Of a stretch of DNA of 64,000 nt, positions 37,349 to 47,967 are shown in pieces. The DNA comes from Guyparkeria sp. SCN-R1 (lineage in GTDB: Bacteria > Pseudomonadota > Gammaproteobacteria > Halothiobacillales > Halothiobacillaceae): positions 248,001-312,000 of the forward strand of contig NZ_QZMT01000001.1 in assembly GCF_003932495.1 (NCBI RefSeq). The letters run 5' to 3'. Position 1 is the stretch's first letter; each line of letters opens with the position of its first letter. A model generated the notes under the pieces. That model was not told the DNA's origin. It searched no databases and saw only the letters and a list, made by a program, of their open reading frames with translations. The translations under genes and the position numbers were made by a program.

Positions 37349-39178
37349 GTGATCGCCAATCTCCGTAATATCGCCATTATCGCCCACGTTGACCACGGCA
37401 AGACCACCCTGGTCGACCGTTTGCTGCAGCAATCCGGCACCCTCGATGCCCGCACCGACCACGGTGAACGGGTCATGGACTCCAACCAGATCGAGAAGGA
37501 GCGGGGCATCACGATCCTGGCCAAGAACACGGCGATCAAGTGGCAGTCTCCCGAGGGTGAGGACTGGCGCATCAACATCGTCGACACGCCGGGACACGCC
37601 GACTTTGGCGGCGAGGTCGAGCGGGTCATGTCGATGGTCGACTCCGTGCTGCTGCTGGTCGACGCGGTCGACGGCCCGATGCCGCAGACGCGCTTCGTGA
37701 CCCAGAAGGCCTTCGAGCACGACCTCAAGCCCATCGTGGTGATCAACAAGATCGATCGCCCGGGCGCACGTCCGGACTGGGTCATCAACGAGGTCTTCGA
37801 CCTGTTCGATCGTCTGGGTGCCAGCGACGACCAACTCGATTTCCCGATTGTTTACGCCTCGGCGCTCAACGGCTATGCCGGTCTGAACGATGACGTCCGC
37901 GAGGGCGACATGACCCCGCTGTTCGAAACGATCACCAAGCGCGTGCCGGCCCCGGACGTCGATCCGGACGGCCCGTTCCAGATGCAGGTCTCCAGCCTCG
38001 ACTACAACTCCTACGTCGGCGTGATCGGCGTCGGCCGGATCAAGCGTGGCCGGGTCAAGACCAACACCCAGGTCAAGATCGTCGGGCGCGAGGGCGAGGT
38101 CCGCAGTGGCCGCATCCTGCAGATCATGGGCTTCCACGGCCTCGACCGTGTCGAGGTCGACACAGCCCAGGCTGGCGACATCATCGCCTTCTCCGGCGTC
38201 GACCCGCTCTACATCTCCGACACGCTCTGCGATCCGGAAAACGTCGAGGCACTGCCGGCGCTCACCGTCGACGAGCCGACCGTCTCCATGACCTTCCAGG
38301 TCAACACCTCGCCGTTTGCCGGCCGTGAGGGCAAGTTCCTCACCAGTCGTCAGATCCGCGAACGTCTCGAGCGTGAGCTGGTGCACAACGTGGCACTGCG
38401 CGTCGAGCAGGGCGACGATCCGGACAAGTTCCGCGTTTCCGGTCGCGGCGAGCTGCACCTGTCGGTGCTGATCGAGAACATGCGCCGCGAGGGCTACGAG
38501 CTGGGCGTTTCGCGCCCCGAGGTCATCGTCCGCGAGGTCGACGGCGAGAAGCAGGAACCCTACGAGCAGCTGGTCGTCGACATCGAGGAGCAGCACCAGG
38601 GTGGCGTGATGGAAAAGCTCGGCCTACGCCGTGGCGAGATGCGCAACATGGAACCCGATGGCCAGGGCCGCGTGCGTCTGGAGTTCATCATCCCGTCGCG
38701 CGGCCTGATCGGGTTCCGTACCGAGTTCCTGACCGCCACGCAGGGCAGCGGCCTGCTGTTCTCGGTCTTTGATCACTACGGCCCCTACCAGTCGGGCATG
38801 GTCGGTCAGCGCAACAACGGCGTGCTGATTGCCTCCGATACCGGTAAGGCACTGGCCTATGCCCTGTACAACCTGCAGGATCGCGGTCGCCTGATGATCG
38901 GTCACAGTGACGAGGTATACGAAGGCCAGGTCGTGGGGATCCACGCCCGCGACAACGACCTGACCGTCAACGTCCTCAAGGGTAAGAAGCTGACCAACGT
39001 CCGTGCCGCCGGTACCGACGAGGCGCTCACCCTGACCCCGCCGATTCGTTACACGCTTGAGCAGGCGCTGGAATTCATCGACGATGACGAACTGGTCGAG
39101 GTCACGCCCGAGTCGATCCGGATCCGCAAGAAGTACCTGACCGAGAACGAGCGCAAGCGCGCCAGCCGGGGTTCCTGA
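37349..39178 (+). CDS. typA: Ribosome-associated GTPase TypA/BipA
   Basis: Translational GTPase involved in stress and low-temperature ribosome assembly. 609 residues (E. coli 607). G motifs: [43 protein letters not shown]-like domains III and V follow, with the TypA-specific C-terminal domain. The start is GTG 37349, giving [15 protein letters not shown] like E. coli; the frame is open upstream but those residues are not family-like. Monocistronic, then ffh 76 bp later. Confidence 0.96.
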   Translation: MIANLRNIAIIAHVDHGKTTLVDRLLQQSGTLDARTDHGERVMDSNQIEKERGITILAKNTAIKWQSPEGEDWRINIVDTPGHADFGGEVERVMSMVDSVLLLVDAVDGPMPQTRFVTQKAFEHDLKPIVVINKIDRPGARPDWVINEVFDLFDRLGASDDQLDFPIVYASALNGYAGLNDDVREGDMTPLFETITKRVPAPDVDPDGPFQMQVSSLDYNSYVGVIGVGRIKRGRVKTNTQVKIVGREGEVRSGRILQIMGFHGLDRVEVDTAQAGDIIAFSGVDPLYISDTLCDPENVEALPALTVDEPTVSMTFQVNTSPFAGREGKFLTSRQIRERLERELVHNVALRVEQGDDPDKFRVSGRGELHLSVLIENMRREGYELGVSRPEVIVREVDGEKQEPYEQLVVDIEEQHQGGVMEKLGLRRGEMRNMEPDGQGRVRLEFIIPSRGLIGFRTEFLTATQGSGLLFSVFDHYGPYQSGMVGQRNNGVLIASDTGKALAYALYNLQDRGRLMIGHSDEVYEGQVVGIHARDNDLTVNVLKGKKLTNVRAAGTDEALTLTPPIRYTLEQALEFIDDDELVEVTPESIRIRKKYLTENERKRASRGS

Positions 39179-39253
39179 TCGGGTTGCGGGAGCCGGCCGG
39201 CTCCACGGTGCGCCGCATTGAGCCGGAGTGCACCGCAGTGAGAGAGGCAAGCG

Positions 39254-40609
39254 ATGTTTGACAACCTTTCCAAGCGACTCGGTGGGCTGCTCGATGGTCT
39301 GAAGGGCCAGGGCCGCCTGACCGAGGACAACATCAAGGATGCCCTGCGCGAGGTGCGCATGGCGCTGCTGGAGGCCGACGTCGCCCTCCCGGTGGTGCGC
39401 GAGTTCATCAAGGACGTGCGCGAGCGCGCCGTGGGCGCCGAGGTGGCCAAGAGCCTCCAGCCGGGGCAGGTGTTCGTCAAGATCGTCAACGACGAGCTGA
39501 CTCGCCTGATGGGCTCGGAGAACGCCGAGCTGGACCTGGCTGCGCGTCCGCCAGCGGTGATCCTGATGGCCGGCCTGCAGGGCGCGGGCAAGACCACCAC
39601 GGCAGGCAAGCTCGGCCGCTGGCTCAAGAACAACCAGAAGAAAAAGGTGCTGGTCGTCTCCGCGGACGTGTATCGCCCGGCGGCGATCGACCAGCTCGAG
39701 ACGGTGGCCAAGCAGGTCGGCGTCGATTTCTTCCCGTCCTCGAGTGACCAGGATCCGGTCGAGATCGCGAAGGCCGCCCGCAAGGAGGCCGAGCTCAAGT
39801 TCTACGACGTGCTGATCGTCGACACCGCCGGTCGCCTGCACGTCGACGAGGAGATGATGGGCGAGGTCGCCCGTATCCACGGCGCGGTCGATCCGATCGA
39901 GACGCTGTTCGTTGTCGACTCGATGACCGGCCAGGACGCGGCCAACACCGCGCAAGCCTTCCACGAGCAGTTGCCGTTGACCGGCGTGATCCTGACAAAG
40001 GCCGACGGTGATGCGCGGGGCGGGGCGGCGCTATCGGTGCGTCACGTCACCGGCAAGCCGATCAAGTTCCTTGGCGTGGGCGAGAAGCTCGATGCGCTCG
40101 AGCCATTTCACCCGGATCGGATCGCCTCGCGCATCCTCGGCATGGGCGATGTCGTCTCGCTGGTCGAGCAGGCGCAGGAAACCGTCGATGCCGACAAGGC
40201 CAAGGCACTTGCCGACAAGGTGCGTTCGGGCAAGGGCTTCACGCTCGAGGACATGCGCGACCAGTTCAACCAGATGCTCAAGATGGGCGGCATGGGTGGG
40301 CTGATGGACAAGCTTCCCGGCATGGGTAAGCTCGGCGCCGATGCGCAGAAGCACATCGACGACAAGGACATCAAGCGCATGATCGCGATCATCGACTCGA
40401 TGACGCCAGGCGAGCGTCAGCGGCCCGACATCATCAAGGGCTCGCGCAAGCGCCGGATCGCGAACGGTTCGGGCATGCAGGTTCAGGACGTCAATCGTCT
40501 GCTCAAGCAGTACCGCGACATGCGCGACATGATGAAGAAGCTTTCCGGTGGCGGCATGAAGAAGATGATGCGCTCCATGAAAGGGCGCATGCCGGGCTTG
40601 CCGTTCTGA
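39254..40609 (+). CDS. ffh: Signal recognition particle protein
   Basis: SRP54 GTPase that binds signal sequences and 4.5S RNA. 451 residues (E. coli 453): N domain, G domain with GLQGAGKTTTAGKLG, DTAGRL and TKADGDARGG, and a Met-rich M domain (about 300-450; MGGMGGLMDKLPGMGK, GGGMKKMMRSM) that carries the signal-peptide groove. Ribosome site GAGAGG lies upstream of the ATG. Confidence 0.98.
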   Translation: MFDNLSKRLGGLLDGLKGQGRLTEDNIKDALREVRMALLEADVALPVVREFIKDVRERAVGAEVAKSLQPGQVFVKIVNDELTRLMGSENAELDLAARPPAVILMAGLQGAGKTTTAGKLGRWLKNNQKKKVLVVSADVYRPAAIDQLETVAKQVGVDFFPSSSDQDPVEIAKAARKEAELKFYDVLIVDTAGRLHVDEEMMGEVARIHGAVDPIETLFVVDSMTGQDAANTAQAFHEQLPLTGVILTKADGDARGGAALSVRHVTGKPIKFLGVGEKLDALEPFHPDRIASRILGMGDVVSLVEQAQETVDADKAKALADKVRSGKGFTLEDMRDQFNQMLKMGGMGGLMDKLPGMGKLGADAQKHIDDKDIKRMIAIIDSMTPGERQRPDIIKGSRKRRIANGSGMQVQDVNRLLKQYRDMRDMMKKLSGGGMKKMMRSMKGRMPGLPF

Positions 40610-40637
40610 CAGCGGGTGCTGGAACCGAGCGGTGCGC

Positions 40638-40666
40638 TTTGGGCGTGCGTTCGGCTCCGGTATACT
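40638..40666 (+). promoter_or_regulatory. Putative promoter of tRNA-Leu
   Basis: TATACT (40661-40666) followed by GC-rich GCCCGGC; the -35 TTTGGG (40638-40643) is weak, 17-bp spacing. Confidence 0.5.
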
Positions 40667-40718
40667 GCCCGGCTTTGATCGTCGGAAACTCGGCATTGTT
40701 GCCATGGTTTCCTAGCCA

Positions 40719-40803
40719 GCGAGAGTGGCGGAATTGGTAGACGCACTGGTTTTAGGTACCAGCGCCTGACGGCGTGAGAGTTCGAGTCTCTCCTCTCGCA
40801 CCA
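40719..40803 (+). tRNA. tRNA-Leu (TAG)
   Basis: An 85-nt class II tRNA. Acceptor GCGAGAG pairs with CTCTCGC, the anticodon loop TTTAGGT gives TAG, a short variable arm (CGCCTGACGGCG) follows, then GAGAG-TTCGAGT-CTCTC, with encoded CCA. It lies between ffh and tig; in many gammaproteobacteria tRNA-Leu precedes tig. Confidence 0.97.
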
Positions 40804-40883
40804 GACCCGATAGGCGTCCTGCCACCCGTGGCGGGACGATCGACATCCAGACATTTGTTTTCTTTTTTTGAGGTATCGCATCC

Positions 40884-42176
40884 ATGCAGGTTGAATTGCA
40901 GCCGGCCGAAGGCCTGACCCGTCGCCTGGCGATCGAGGTCCCCGCCAACGAGATCGACGAGCAGGTCGAGAAGCGTCTCAAGGACATGCGCGGCCGCGCC
41001 CGCATCGACGGCTTCCGTCCGGGCAAGGCGCCGCTGTCGGTCATCCGGATGCAGTACGCCGGCCGGGTCCGCGACGACGTCATTGGCGACGTCATGGGCC
41101 AGAGCTTCCAGAAGGCCGTCGAGGAAAACGACCTGCGCGTTGCCGGGCAGCCGAGCATCGAGTCGATCGAGAACAACAAGGCGGGCGAGCCGCTGAAGTT
41201 CACCGCAGCGGTCGAGGTCTACCCTGAGATCGAGCTGGGTGACCTGTCCAAGCTCAAGGTCGAGACCCTGACCAGTGAAGTGGCCGAGGAAGACGTCGAC
41301 GAGATGATCGACACCCTGCGCAAGCAGAACGCGGACTGGAAGAAGGTCCGTCACAAGGCGCGCAAGGGCGAGAAGGTCACCATCAATTTTGTCGGCAAGA
41401 TCGACGGTGAGGCCTTCGAGGGCGGCTCGGCCGAAGGCGTCGAGGTGATTCTGGGCGAAGGGCAGATGTTGCCGGACTTCGAGAAGGGCCTGAAGGGGAT
41501 CAAGCCGGGCGAGCCGGTCACCATCGAGGTGAACTTCCCCGAGGAATACCAGGCCGAGCACTTGGCCGGCAAGACCGCCGAGTTCGAGATCGAGGCCACC
41601 CAGGTCGAAGAGCAGGTGCTGCCTGAGGTCGACGACGAGTTCGCCAAGAAGTTCGGTGCCGACTCGGCAGACAAGCTGCGCGAAGACGTGCGCGACAACA
41701 TGGAGCGTGAACTCAAGCAGACCATCCGTCGTCGCAACAAGGACCGCACCATCGAGGCACTGACCGAGTCGCTTGAGTTCGACGTCCCTTCGACGCTGAT
41801 TGACGACGAGTCGGTGTCGATGCGCGACCAGTTCGTCCGCAACCAGATGCCGCAGGCGGATGCCTCCAAGCTCGACCCGACGCTCTTCCGCGAGCAGGCT
41901 GAAAAGCGCGTTCGCATGGGTCTGGTGATCATGGAAGTGGTCAAGGAAGCTGATCTCAAGCCGGAAGACGAGCGCGTTGACGACTTCATCAACGAGATCG
42001 CCGCGGCCTACGACGAGCCGGAGCAGGTGGTGGCCCACTACAAGGGCGATCATCAGATGATGAGCAATGCTCGTACCGTGGTCCTTGAAGAACAGGCGGT
42101 CGAGCATATCCTTGGCAAGGCCAAGGTCAGCGAGAAGAAGGTTCCCTTCAAGGAACTGATGAACCCGCAAGGCTGA
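40884..42176 (+). CDS. tig: Trigger factor
   Basis: Ribosome-bound chaperone and prolyl isomerase. 430 residues (E. coli 432): ribosome-binding domain with the signature-like GFRPGKAPLSVI (about 45-56), FKBP-type PPIase domain (about 155-240; KVTINFVGKIDGEAFEGG, GEGQMLPDFEKGLKG) and a long helical C-terminal domain. Ribosome site GAGGT. First gene of the tig-clpP-clpX-lon-hupB-ppiD block. Confidence 0.97.
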   Translation: MQVELQPAEGLTRRLAIEVPANEIDEQVEKRLKDMRGRARIDGFRPGKAPLSVIRMQYAGRVRDDVIGDVMGQSFQKAVEENDLRVAGQPSIESIENNKAGEPLKFTAAVEVYPEIELGDLSKLKVETLTSEVAEEDVDEMIDTLRKQNADWKKVRHKARKGEKVTINFVGKIDGEAFEGGSAEGVEVILGEGQMLPDFEKGLKGIKPGEPVTIEVNFPEEYQAEHLAGKTAEFEIEATQVEEQVLPEVDDEFAKKFGADSADKLREDVRDNMERELKQTIRRRNKDRTIEALTESLEFDVPSTLIDDESVSMRDQFVRNQMPQADASKLDPTLFREQAEKRVRMGLVIMEVVKEADLKPEDERVDDFINEIAAAYDEPEQVVAHYKGDHQMMSNARTVVLEEQAVEHILGKAKVSEKKVPFKELMNPQG

Positions 42177-42212
42177 GTTCCGGCCGAGTCGTTCGAAAGC
42201 TGACTGGAATCT

Positions 42213-42231
42213 GGCCGCCCTCGAGGCGGCC
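42213..42231 (+). other. Hairpin between tig and clpP
   Basis: GGCCGCC (42213-42219) pairs with GGCGGCC (42225-42231), 5-nt loop, without an immediate T tract. May reduce read-through or shield transcripts; weak evidence. Confidence 0.35.
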
Positions 42232-42255
42232 GAACCGTTTATACCGAGGTGATGA

Positions 42256-42903
42256 ATGAAAGAGGCGTTTGAAAGCCACCATGGCGGCCAACCGGAAATG
42301 AATGCCCTGGTGCCGATGGTCGTCGAGCAGAGCTCCCGGGGCGAGCGCGCCTACGACATCTACTCGCGCCTGCTCAAGGAACGGGTGATCTTCGTCGTCG
42401 GTCCGATCGAGGACCAGATGGCCAACCTGATCGTCGCTCAGCTGCTGTTCCTCGAGTCGGAGAATCCGGACAAGGACATCCACCTCTACATCAACTCGCC
42501 CGGTGGCGTGGTGACCGCCGGCATGGCGATCTACGACACCATGCAGTTCATCAAGCCGGACGTCTCGACCCTGTGTATCGGCCAGGCGGCCAGCATGGGT
42601 TCGTTCCTGCTCGCCGGCGGGGCGGAAGGCAAGCGCTACGCGCTGCCCAACTCGCGCATCATGATCCACCAGCCGCTGGGCGGCTTCCAGGGTCAGGCCT
42701 CGGACATCAAGATCCACGCCGAGGAGATCATCAAGCTGCGTGAGCGCCTGAACGGCATCCTGTCGCACCACACCGGTCAGAGCCTCGAGCAGCTCGAGCG
42801 CGATACCGATCGTGACAACTTCATGACGGCTGACCAGGCTTGCGACTACAATCTGGTCGACAAGGTGCTTACCAGCCGTCGGAAGGCCGGCAAGGCGGAT
42901 TGA
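42256..42903 (+). CDS. clpP: ATP-dependent Clp protease proteolytic subunit
   Basis: Serine peptidase forming the tetradecameric chamber. 215 residues; catalytic triad Ser113 (QAASMGSF), His138 (MIHQPLGG) and Asp187 (DTDRD), N-terminal residues to about 14 likely processed. Ribosome site GAGGTGATGA upstream. clpX follows after 115 bp; a separate or shared transcript is possible. Confidence 0.98.
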   Translation: MKEAFESHHGGQPEMNALVPMVVEQSSRGERAYDIYSRLLKERVIFVVGPIEDQMANLIVAQLLFLESENPDKDIHLYINSPGGVVTAGMAIYDTMQFIKPDVSTLCIGQAASMGSFLLAGGAEGKRYALPNSRIMIHQPLGGFQGQASDIKIHAEEIIKLRERLNGILSHHTGQSLEQLERDTDRDNFMTADQACDYNLVDKVLTSRRKAGKAD

Positions 42904-43018
42904 TCCAGACTAATCAAGGCCGTCTGCGACCGCTTGCCGGCGGCGACCCCATTCAGTCGATCGGCCGAGCCGGGTAACGCTCGGCCGCATCGACCCACGA
43001 GGTTCGACGAGAACAGCC

Positions 43019-44347
43019 ATGGCTGAGAAGACGAAAGACACGCAGGATCTGATCTGCTCGTTCTGCGGCAAGAGCCAGGACGAGGTCAAGAAACTGATCG
43101 CTGGTCCGAACATCTACATTTGCGACGAGTGCGTTGAGCTCTGCAACGACATTCTGCGCGAAGAAGTGGAAGCCGAGGGCGAGAATGGTCCGGAGCGCCT
43201 TCCGACCCCGCACGAGTTGGTCGCCGCACTTGACGAGTACGTGATTGGCCAGATGACCGCCAAACGCGCGTTGGCGGTGGCGGTATACAACCATTACAAG
43301 CGCCTGAACCTGTTCGGTGAACGTCGCCGTGAGTCCGAGGATGACGACGTCGAGTTGTCGAAGTCGAACATCCTGTTGATCGGCCCGACCGGCTCGGGCA
43401 AGACCCTGCTGGCCCAGACCCTGGCCCGCGTGCTGGATGTGCCGTTCACCATCGCCGATGCGACCACGCTGACCGAGGCGGGCTACGTCGGCGAAGACGT
43501 CGAGAACATCCTGCAGAAACTGCTGCAGCGTTGCGACTACGACGTGGAGAAGGCCCAGCACGGCATCATCTACATCGATGAGATCGACAAGATCACCCGC
43601 AAGTCGGAAAACCCGTCGATCACCCGCGACGTTTCCGGCGAGGGTGTGCAGCAGGCCTTGCTGAAGATGATCGAGGGCACCACTGCCTCGGTGCCGCCGC
43701 AGGGTGGGCGCAAGCACCCACAGCAGGAGTTCGTCCAGATTGACACCAGCAACATGCTGTTCATCGTGGGCGGGGCCTTTGCCGGTCTGGAGAAGATCAT
43801 TCGCCAGCGCGTCGAGAAGGGCGGCATCGGCTTTTCGGCCGAAGTGAAGTCCGAGCTTGACCAGAAGGCCACCGACGAGCTGATGACGCAGATTGAATCG
43901 GAAGACCTGACCCGCTTCGGCCTGATCCCCGAGTTTATCGGCCGTCTGCCCGTGATCGCTACGCTCACGGAGCTCGACGAGGACGCGCTGATCCGCATCC
44001 TGACTGAGCCGAAGAACGCGCTGACCAAGCAGTACGAGCGTCTGTTCGAGATGGAGGACGTCGAGCTCGAATTCCGCGAGGACGCACTGCGCGAGATCGC
44101 GAAGAAGGCCATCCGGCGGCACACTGGCGCGCGTGGCCTGCGTACGATTATGGAGCACATCCTGCTCGACACGATGTACGAGGTGCCGTCACTGTCCAAC
44201 GTCGAGAAGGTCGTGGTTGACGGCGCGGTGGTTCGCGCCGAGTCCGAGCCTTACCTCGTCTACGGCAAGACAGGGTCGGGCACCAAGCCCGACGCTGATG
44301 CCGACGAGACGGCCCCCGAGCACGACAAGGCCTCCTCGGATCGCTGA
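43019..44347 (+). CDS. clpX: ATP-dependent Clp protease ATP-binding subunit ClpX
   Basis: AAA+ unfoldase for ClpP. 442 residues: N-terminal zinc-binding domain (CSFCGKSQ ... CDECVELC), Walker [16 protein letters not shown], Walker [10 protein letters not shown], and the ClpP-docking GIGFSA loop. The tail is slightly longer and acidic than E. coli ClpX. Follows clpP in the standard order and ends in a terminator before lon. Confidence 0.98.
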   Translation: MAEKTKDTQDLICSFCGKSQDEVKKLIAGPNIYICDECVELCNDILREEVEAEGENGPERLPTPHELVAALDEYVIGQMTAKRALAVAVYNHYKRLNLFGERRRESEDDDVELSKSNILLIGPTGSGKTLLAQTLARVLDVPFTIADATTLTEAGYVGEDVENILQKLLQRCDYDVEKAQHGIIYIDEIDKITRKSENPSITRDVSGEGVQQALLKMIEGTTASVPPQGGRKHPQQEFVQIDTSNMLFIVGGAFAGLEKIIRQRVEKGGIGFSAEVKSELDQKATDELMTQIESEDLTRFGLIPEFIGRLPVIATLTELDEDALIRILTEPKNALTKQYERLFEMEDVELEFREDALREIAKKAIRRHTGARGLRTIMEHILLDTMYEVPSLSNVEKVVVDGAVVRAESEPYLVYGKTGSGTKPDADADETAPEHDKASSDR

Positions 44348-44376
44348 TCCGATGGTTGTCCTTGTCGCATGTCCTG

Positions 44377-44401
44377 CACCCCGGCTTGTCCGGGGTGTTT
44401 T
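44377..44401 (+). terminator. Terminator after clpX
   Basis: CACCCCGG (44377-44384) pairs with CCGGGGTG (44390-44397), 5-nt loop, followed by TTTT. Confidence 0.75.
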
Positions 44402-44453
44402 CGTATGCGCGCGAGATTGTGCTCAGGATGGGGCGGTTTCCTGACAGGGCGCG

Positions 44454-44479
44454 CTTGAAAAGCTATTCTCCGGTCATAC
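44454..44479 (+). promoter_or_regulatory. Possible heat-shock (sigma32) promoter of lon
   Basis: CTTGAAA (44454-44460) matches the sigma32 -35; the -10 candidate GGTCATAC at 44472-44479 is weak and the spacer of about 12 bp is short. lon is a known heat-shock gene, which is the main reason for the call. Confidence 0.35.
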
Positions 44480-44574
44480 GTTCCGGGGACGTCCCATTGA
44501 CTTCCGACCGCGTGTTTTGACGCGACCGATCATCCGAATACACCGCCATCACGGCGCTACAGGTATACCCCTAT

Positions 44575-47010
44575 ATGAGTCACAGCGAACAATCCTCTGC
44601 CGTCATCTCGGGCTCGCCGCGTCAGGTCGACGTGCTGCCACTGCGCGATGTCGTCGTCTACCCGCATATGGTGATCCCGCTGTTCGTTGGGCGGCCGAAA
44701 TCGGTCGCCGCCCTCGACGAGGCGGTCAAGGGCAGCAAGCAGCTCTTGCTGGTCGCGCAGAAGGACGCCGAGAACGACGATCCAGGTGTCGGTGACCTGC
44801 ACGGCGTAGGCACGCTCGCCTCGATCCTGCAGTTGCACAAGCTTCCCGACGGCACCATCAAGGTGTTGGTCGAGGGCATCGAACGGGTGGAGCTCGACCG
44901 CGTGCATGAACTCGACGGGCATCTGACCGCTGAGGTTCACTCGATTGAGTCCACCTCGGAGACCGATGAGCGCGAGGTCGAGCTCGAGGCCCGCGCGCTG
45001 CTCAACCAGTTCGAGAGCTACGTGAAGCTGAACAAGAAAACCCCGCCTGAGGTGCTGACCTCGCTGTCGGGCATCGATGACGTTTCGCGCCTGGCCGATA
45101 CCATTGCCGCGCACATGGCCTTAGGGTTGGAAGAAAAGCAGGCGATCCTCGAGACCATCGACCTGCATCAGCGCATCGAGCGCCTGATGATGTTGATCGA
45201 GTCAGAAATCGACACGCTGCAGGTCGAACGCCGCATCCGTGGCCGCGTCAAGCAGCAGATGGAGAAGAGCCAGCGCGAGTACTACCTCAATGAACAGATG
45301 AAGGCGATCCAGAAGGAACTGGGCGATCTGGAGGACGGTGGCAACGAGCTCGACGATCTCGAGAACAAGATCGAGAAGGCCGGCATGACCAAGGAGGCCC
45401 GCGAGAAGGCGAAATCCGAGCTCAACAAGCTCAAGATGATGTCGCCGATGTCCGCTGAGGCCTCGGTGGTCCGCAGCTATCTCGATTGGATGGTCGCGGT
45501 GCCGTGGAAAAAGCGCACACGCATCAAGCACGATCTCGAGGCGGCCGAGGCCGTGCTCGAGGCCGATCACTTCGGCCTGGAAAAGGTGAAGGAGCGGATC
45601 ATCGAGTACCTCGCGGTCCAGACCCGCGTGCGCAAGATGGCCGGTCCGATCCTGTGTCTCGTTGGCCCTCCTGGCGTGGGGAAGACGTCGCTGGGCCAGT
45701 CGATCGCCAAGGCCACCAACCGCAAGTTCGGTCGCATCGCCCTGGGCGGCGTGCGTGACGACGCCGAGATCCGCGGTCACCGTCGCACCTATGTCGGCGC
45801 ACTGCCGGGCCGGATCGTGCAGGCGCTCTCGAAGGTCGGCACCAAGAACCCGCTGATCCTGCTCGACGAGATCGACAAGATGGCCTCCGACTTCCGCGGT
45901 GACCCGGCCGCGGCCATGCTCGAGGTGCTCGATCCCGAGCAGAACAAGGCATTCGCCGATCACTACATGGACGTCGACATCGACCTGTCCGAGGTGATGT
46001 TCGTCTGCACGGCGAACAGCTACAACATTCCGGGACCGTTGCTCGACCGGATGGAGACCATCCGCATCGCCGGCTACACCGAGGACGAGAAGACCGAGAT
46101 CGCCAAACGCTACCTGCTGCCCAAGCAGATCAAGGCCAACGGCCTGAAGGAAGGCGAGCTCAAGGTCAGCGACAACGCCATCCGCGACATCATCCGCCAC
46201 TACACCCGCGAGGCGGGCGTGCGGAACCTCGAGCGCGAACTGGCGAAGATCTGCCGCAAGGTGGTGCGCGAGCTGATCACAGCCAAGGACAAGAAGGGGG
46301 TCTCGGTCACGCCGAAGAACCTCGACAAGTACCTGGGTGTGCAGCGTTTCGACTTTGGTCGCGCCGAAGAGACCGATCAGGTGGGTCAGGTCACGGGGCT
46401 GGCCTGGACCGAGGTGGGCGGCGACCTGCTGACCATCGAGGCGACCACGGTGCCGGGCAAGGGCAACCTCAAGTACACGGGCAAGCTCGGCGAGGTGATG
46501 CAGGAGTCCATCCAGGCCGCGCTCACGGTCGTGCGCGCCCGTGCCGATACGCTGGGCATCGACCCGGACTTCAACCAGAAGAGCGACATTCACGTGCACG
46601 TGCCGGAAGGCGCGACACCGAAGGATGGCCCGTCGGCGGGCAGTGCGATGTGCACCGCGATCGTCTCGGCCCTGACCGGCATCCCGGTCAAGGCGTCGGT
46701 CGGCATGACCGGCGAGATCACTCTGCGCGGCGAGGTCTTGCCCATCGGTGGCCTCAAGGAAAAGCTCCTCGCGGCACAGCGTGGCGGCATCGAGACGGTG
46801 TTGATTCCCGAGCAGAATCGCAAGGATCTCGCCGAAATTCCCGACCAGATCAAGAAGAAACTCGACATTCGCCCGGTTCGCTGGATAGACCAGGTGCTCG
46901 AGGCGGCGCTCGTGCGAATGCCGATGCCCAACGAGACCACGCCGTCCGGCGACGTGGGCTTGATCGAGAAGAAAAAGCGCGGCGGCAAGGGCAAGAACCT
47001 GGCGCACTAA
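44575..47010 (+). CDS. lon: ATP-dependent protease La (Lon)
   Basis: 811 residues: N-terminal substrate domain ([20 protein letters not shown]), coiled region, AAA+ domain with Walker [16 protein letters not shown] and Walker B ILLDEIDK, and a C-terminal Ser/Lys protease with the catalytic Ser in [10 protein letters not shown] and Lys in [10 protein letters not shown]. Degrades misfolded and regulatory proteins. Normal length (E. coli 784) plus a basic tail. Own promoter region after the clpX terminator. Confidence 0.98.
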   Translation: MSHSEQSSAVISGSPRQVDVLPLRDVVVYPHMVIPLFVGRPKSVAALDEAVKGSKQLLLVAQKDAENDDPGVGDLHGVGTLASILQLHKLPDGTIKVLVEGIERVELDRVHELDGHLTAEVHSIESTSETDEREVELEARALLNQFESYVKLNKKTPPEVLTSLSGIDDVSRLADTIAAHMALGLEEKQAILETIDLHQRIERLMMLIESEIDTLQVERRIRGRVKQQMEKSQREYYLNEQMKAIQKELGDLEDGGNELDDLENKIEKAGMTKEAREKAKSELNKLKMMSPMSAEASVVRSYLDWMVAVPWKKRTRIKHDLEAAEAVLEADHFGLEKVKERIIEYLAVQTRVRKMAGPILCLVGPPGVGKTSLGQSIAKATNRKFGRIALGGVRDDAEIRGHRRTYVGALPGRIVQALSKVGTKNPLILLDEIDKMASDFRGDPAAAMLEVLDPEQNKAFADHYMDVDIDLSEVMFVCTANSYNIPGPLLDRMETIRIAGYTEDEKTEIAKRYLLPKQIKANGLKEGELKVSDNAIRDIIRHYTREAGVRNLERELAKICRKVVRELITAKDKKGVSVTPKNLDKYLGVQRFDFGRAEETDQVGQVTGLAWTEVGGDLLTIEATTVPGKGNLKYTGKLGEVMQESIQAALTVVRARADTLGIDPDFNQKSDIHVHVPEGATPKDGPSAGSAMCTAIVSALTGIPVKASVGMTGEITLRGEVLPIGGLKEKLLAAQRGGIETVLIPEQNRKDLAEIPDQIKKKLDIRPVRWIDQVLEAALVRMPMPNETTPSGDVGLIEKKKRGGKGKNLAH

Positions 47011-47101
47011 GTCAGGCAACGGCCCGTGCCGGCGCGTCGTCGGTCGGGTTTGCGAACCGGTCCGCGTCCGGGTTAGGCGTCCCGTCGTGCAAGAAAACCA
47101 C

Positions 47102-47135
47102 ACCGCCCCTCCAAAAACGGAGGGGCGGTTTGTTT
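47102..47135. terminator. Terminator after lon
   Basis: ACCGCCCCTCC (47102-47112) pairs with GGAGGGGCGGT (47119-47129), A-rich loop, followed by TTGTTT. In the 359-bp lon-hupB gap this and the hupB promoter are the only features seen. Confidence 0.78.
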
Positions 47136-47233
47136 GCGGGGCCTTGCGACGTTCGCTGGGTTGCCGGGTGGATTCAGCGGTTTGCCTCGCTACCCGTCGC
47201 GCCAGAATGCGCGCTGCGAGGGCAATTTGCGTG

Positions 47234-47263
47234 TTGACACGCCGAAGGTCGCACTTGTATAAC
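47234..47263 (+). promoter_or_regulatory. Strong sigma70 promoter of hupB
   Basis: TTGACA (47234-47239), an 18-bp spacer and TATAAC (47258-47263). Consensus-like and 107 bp before the start codon, leaving a leader of about 100 nt. Confidence 0.8.
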
Positions 47264-47369
47264 TGTTTTCGCTGTTTCCGTGCGGTGGCCAGCTGCGCCG
47301 CGTCCTGACGCTGACGCGCGGTGAGCCGGGACCCGAACAGACATTTTTTTCACCAAGGGATGACAAGGT

Positions 47370-47642
47370 ATGAACAAATCTGAACTGATCGATGCGATGG
47401 CCGACAACGCTGGTATTTCCAAGTCAGCGGCCGCGAGTGCCCTGGATGGCTTCATCGATGCCGTTGGTGGCGCGCTGAAGAAAGGCGATCAGGTCACGCT
47501 GGTTGGCTTTGGTACTTTCCTGGTTCGCGAACGTGAGGCCCGGACCGGCCGCAACCCGCGCACCGGTGAGACGATCAACATCAAGGCATCCAAGCTGCCG
47601 TCTTTCAAGGCAGGCAAGGGCCTCAAGGACGCGGTCAACTGA
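47370..47642 (+). CDS. hupB: DNA-binding protein HU-beta
   Basis: Nucleoid-associated dimeric HU. 90 residues; [12 protein letters not shown]-terminus, [17 protein letters not shown], and the DNA-binding arm with [11 protein letters not shown]-terminal [11 protein letters not shown]. Strong own promoter and terminator. It follows lon and precedes ppiD as in E. coli. Ribosome site AAGG about 8 bp upstream. Confidence 0.98.
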   Translation: MNKSELIDAMADNAGISKSAAASALDGFIDAVGGALKKGDQVTLVGFGTFLVREREARTGRNPRTGETINIKASKLPSFKAGKGLKDAVN

Positions 47643-47702
47643 TCGATCCGAACGGGATATATACGGGATGCGGGCCGGAATGACGGCCCGACACCCGACG
47701 AG

Positions 47703-47729
47703 AAGGGGCGGCAACGCCCCTTTCTTTTT
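47703..47729 (+). terminator. Terminator after hupB
   Basis: AAGGGGCG (47703-47710) pairs with CGCCCCTT (47715-47722), GCAA tetraloop, then CTTTTT. The rest of the 325-bp gap to ppiD shows no gene. Confidence 0.87.
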
Positions 47730-47967
47730 GCCTGGCGCATGGGCAGGCACGGACGTGGGATGGAGATCCCGCCCGAAAACCTGGCGGCCGTCGGTCGACC
47801 GAACGCCGGGCTTGCCCGAGTCCGATTCCCCTGAGATAAGCGGTGGCATGGGTTGGCGGCGTCGCCCCTGCTATCATGCGGCTCGATTTGCGCCGATCAT
47901 CGGGCCGTCGGATTGACGGCCGCGCCCCACACCACCAAGACAGACCCGAAGCGGGAGTGACGTAGAC

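Noticed and set aside
45202-47103. Long antisense frame over lon
   Set aside because: Mirrors the Lon coding frame; repetitive His/Arg/Leu text without motifs.
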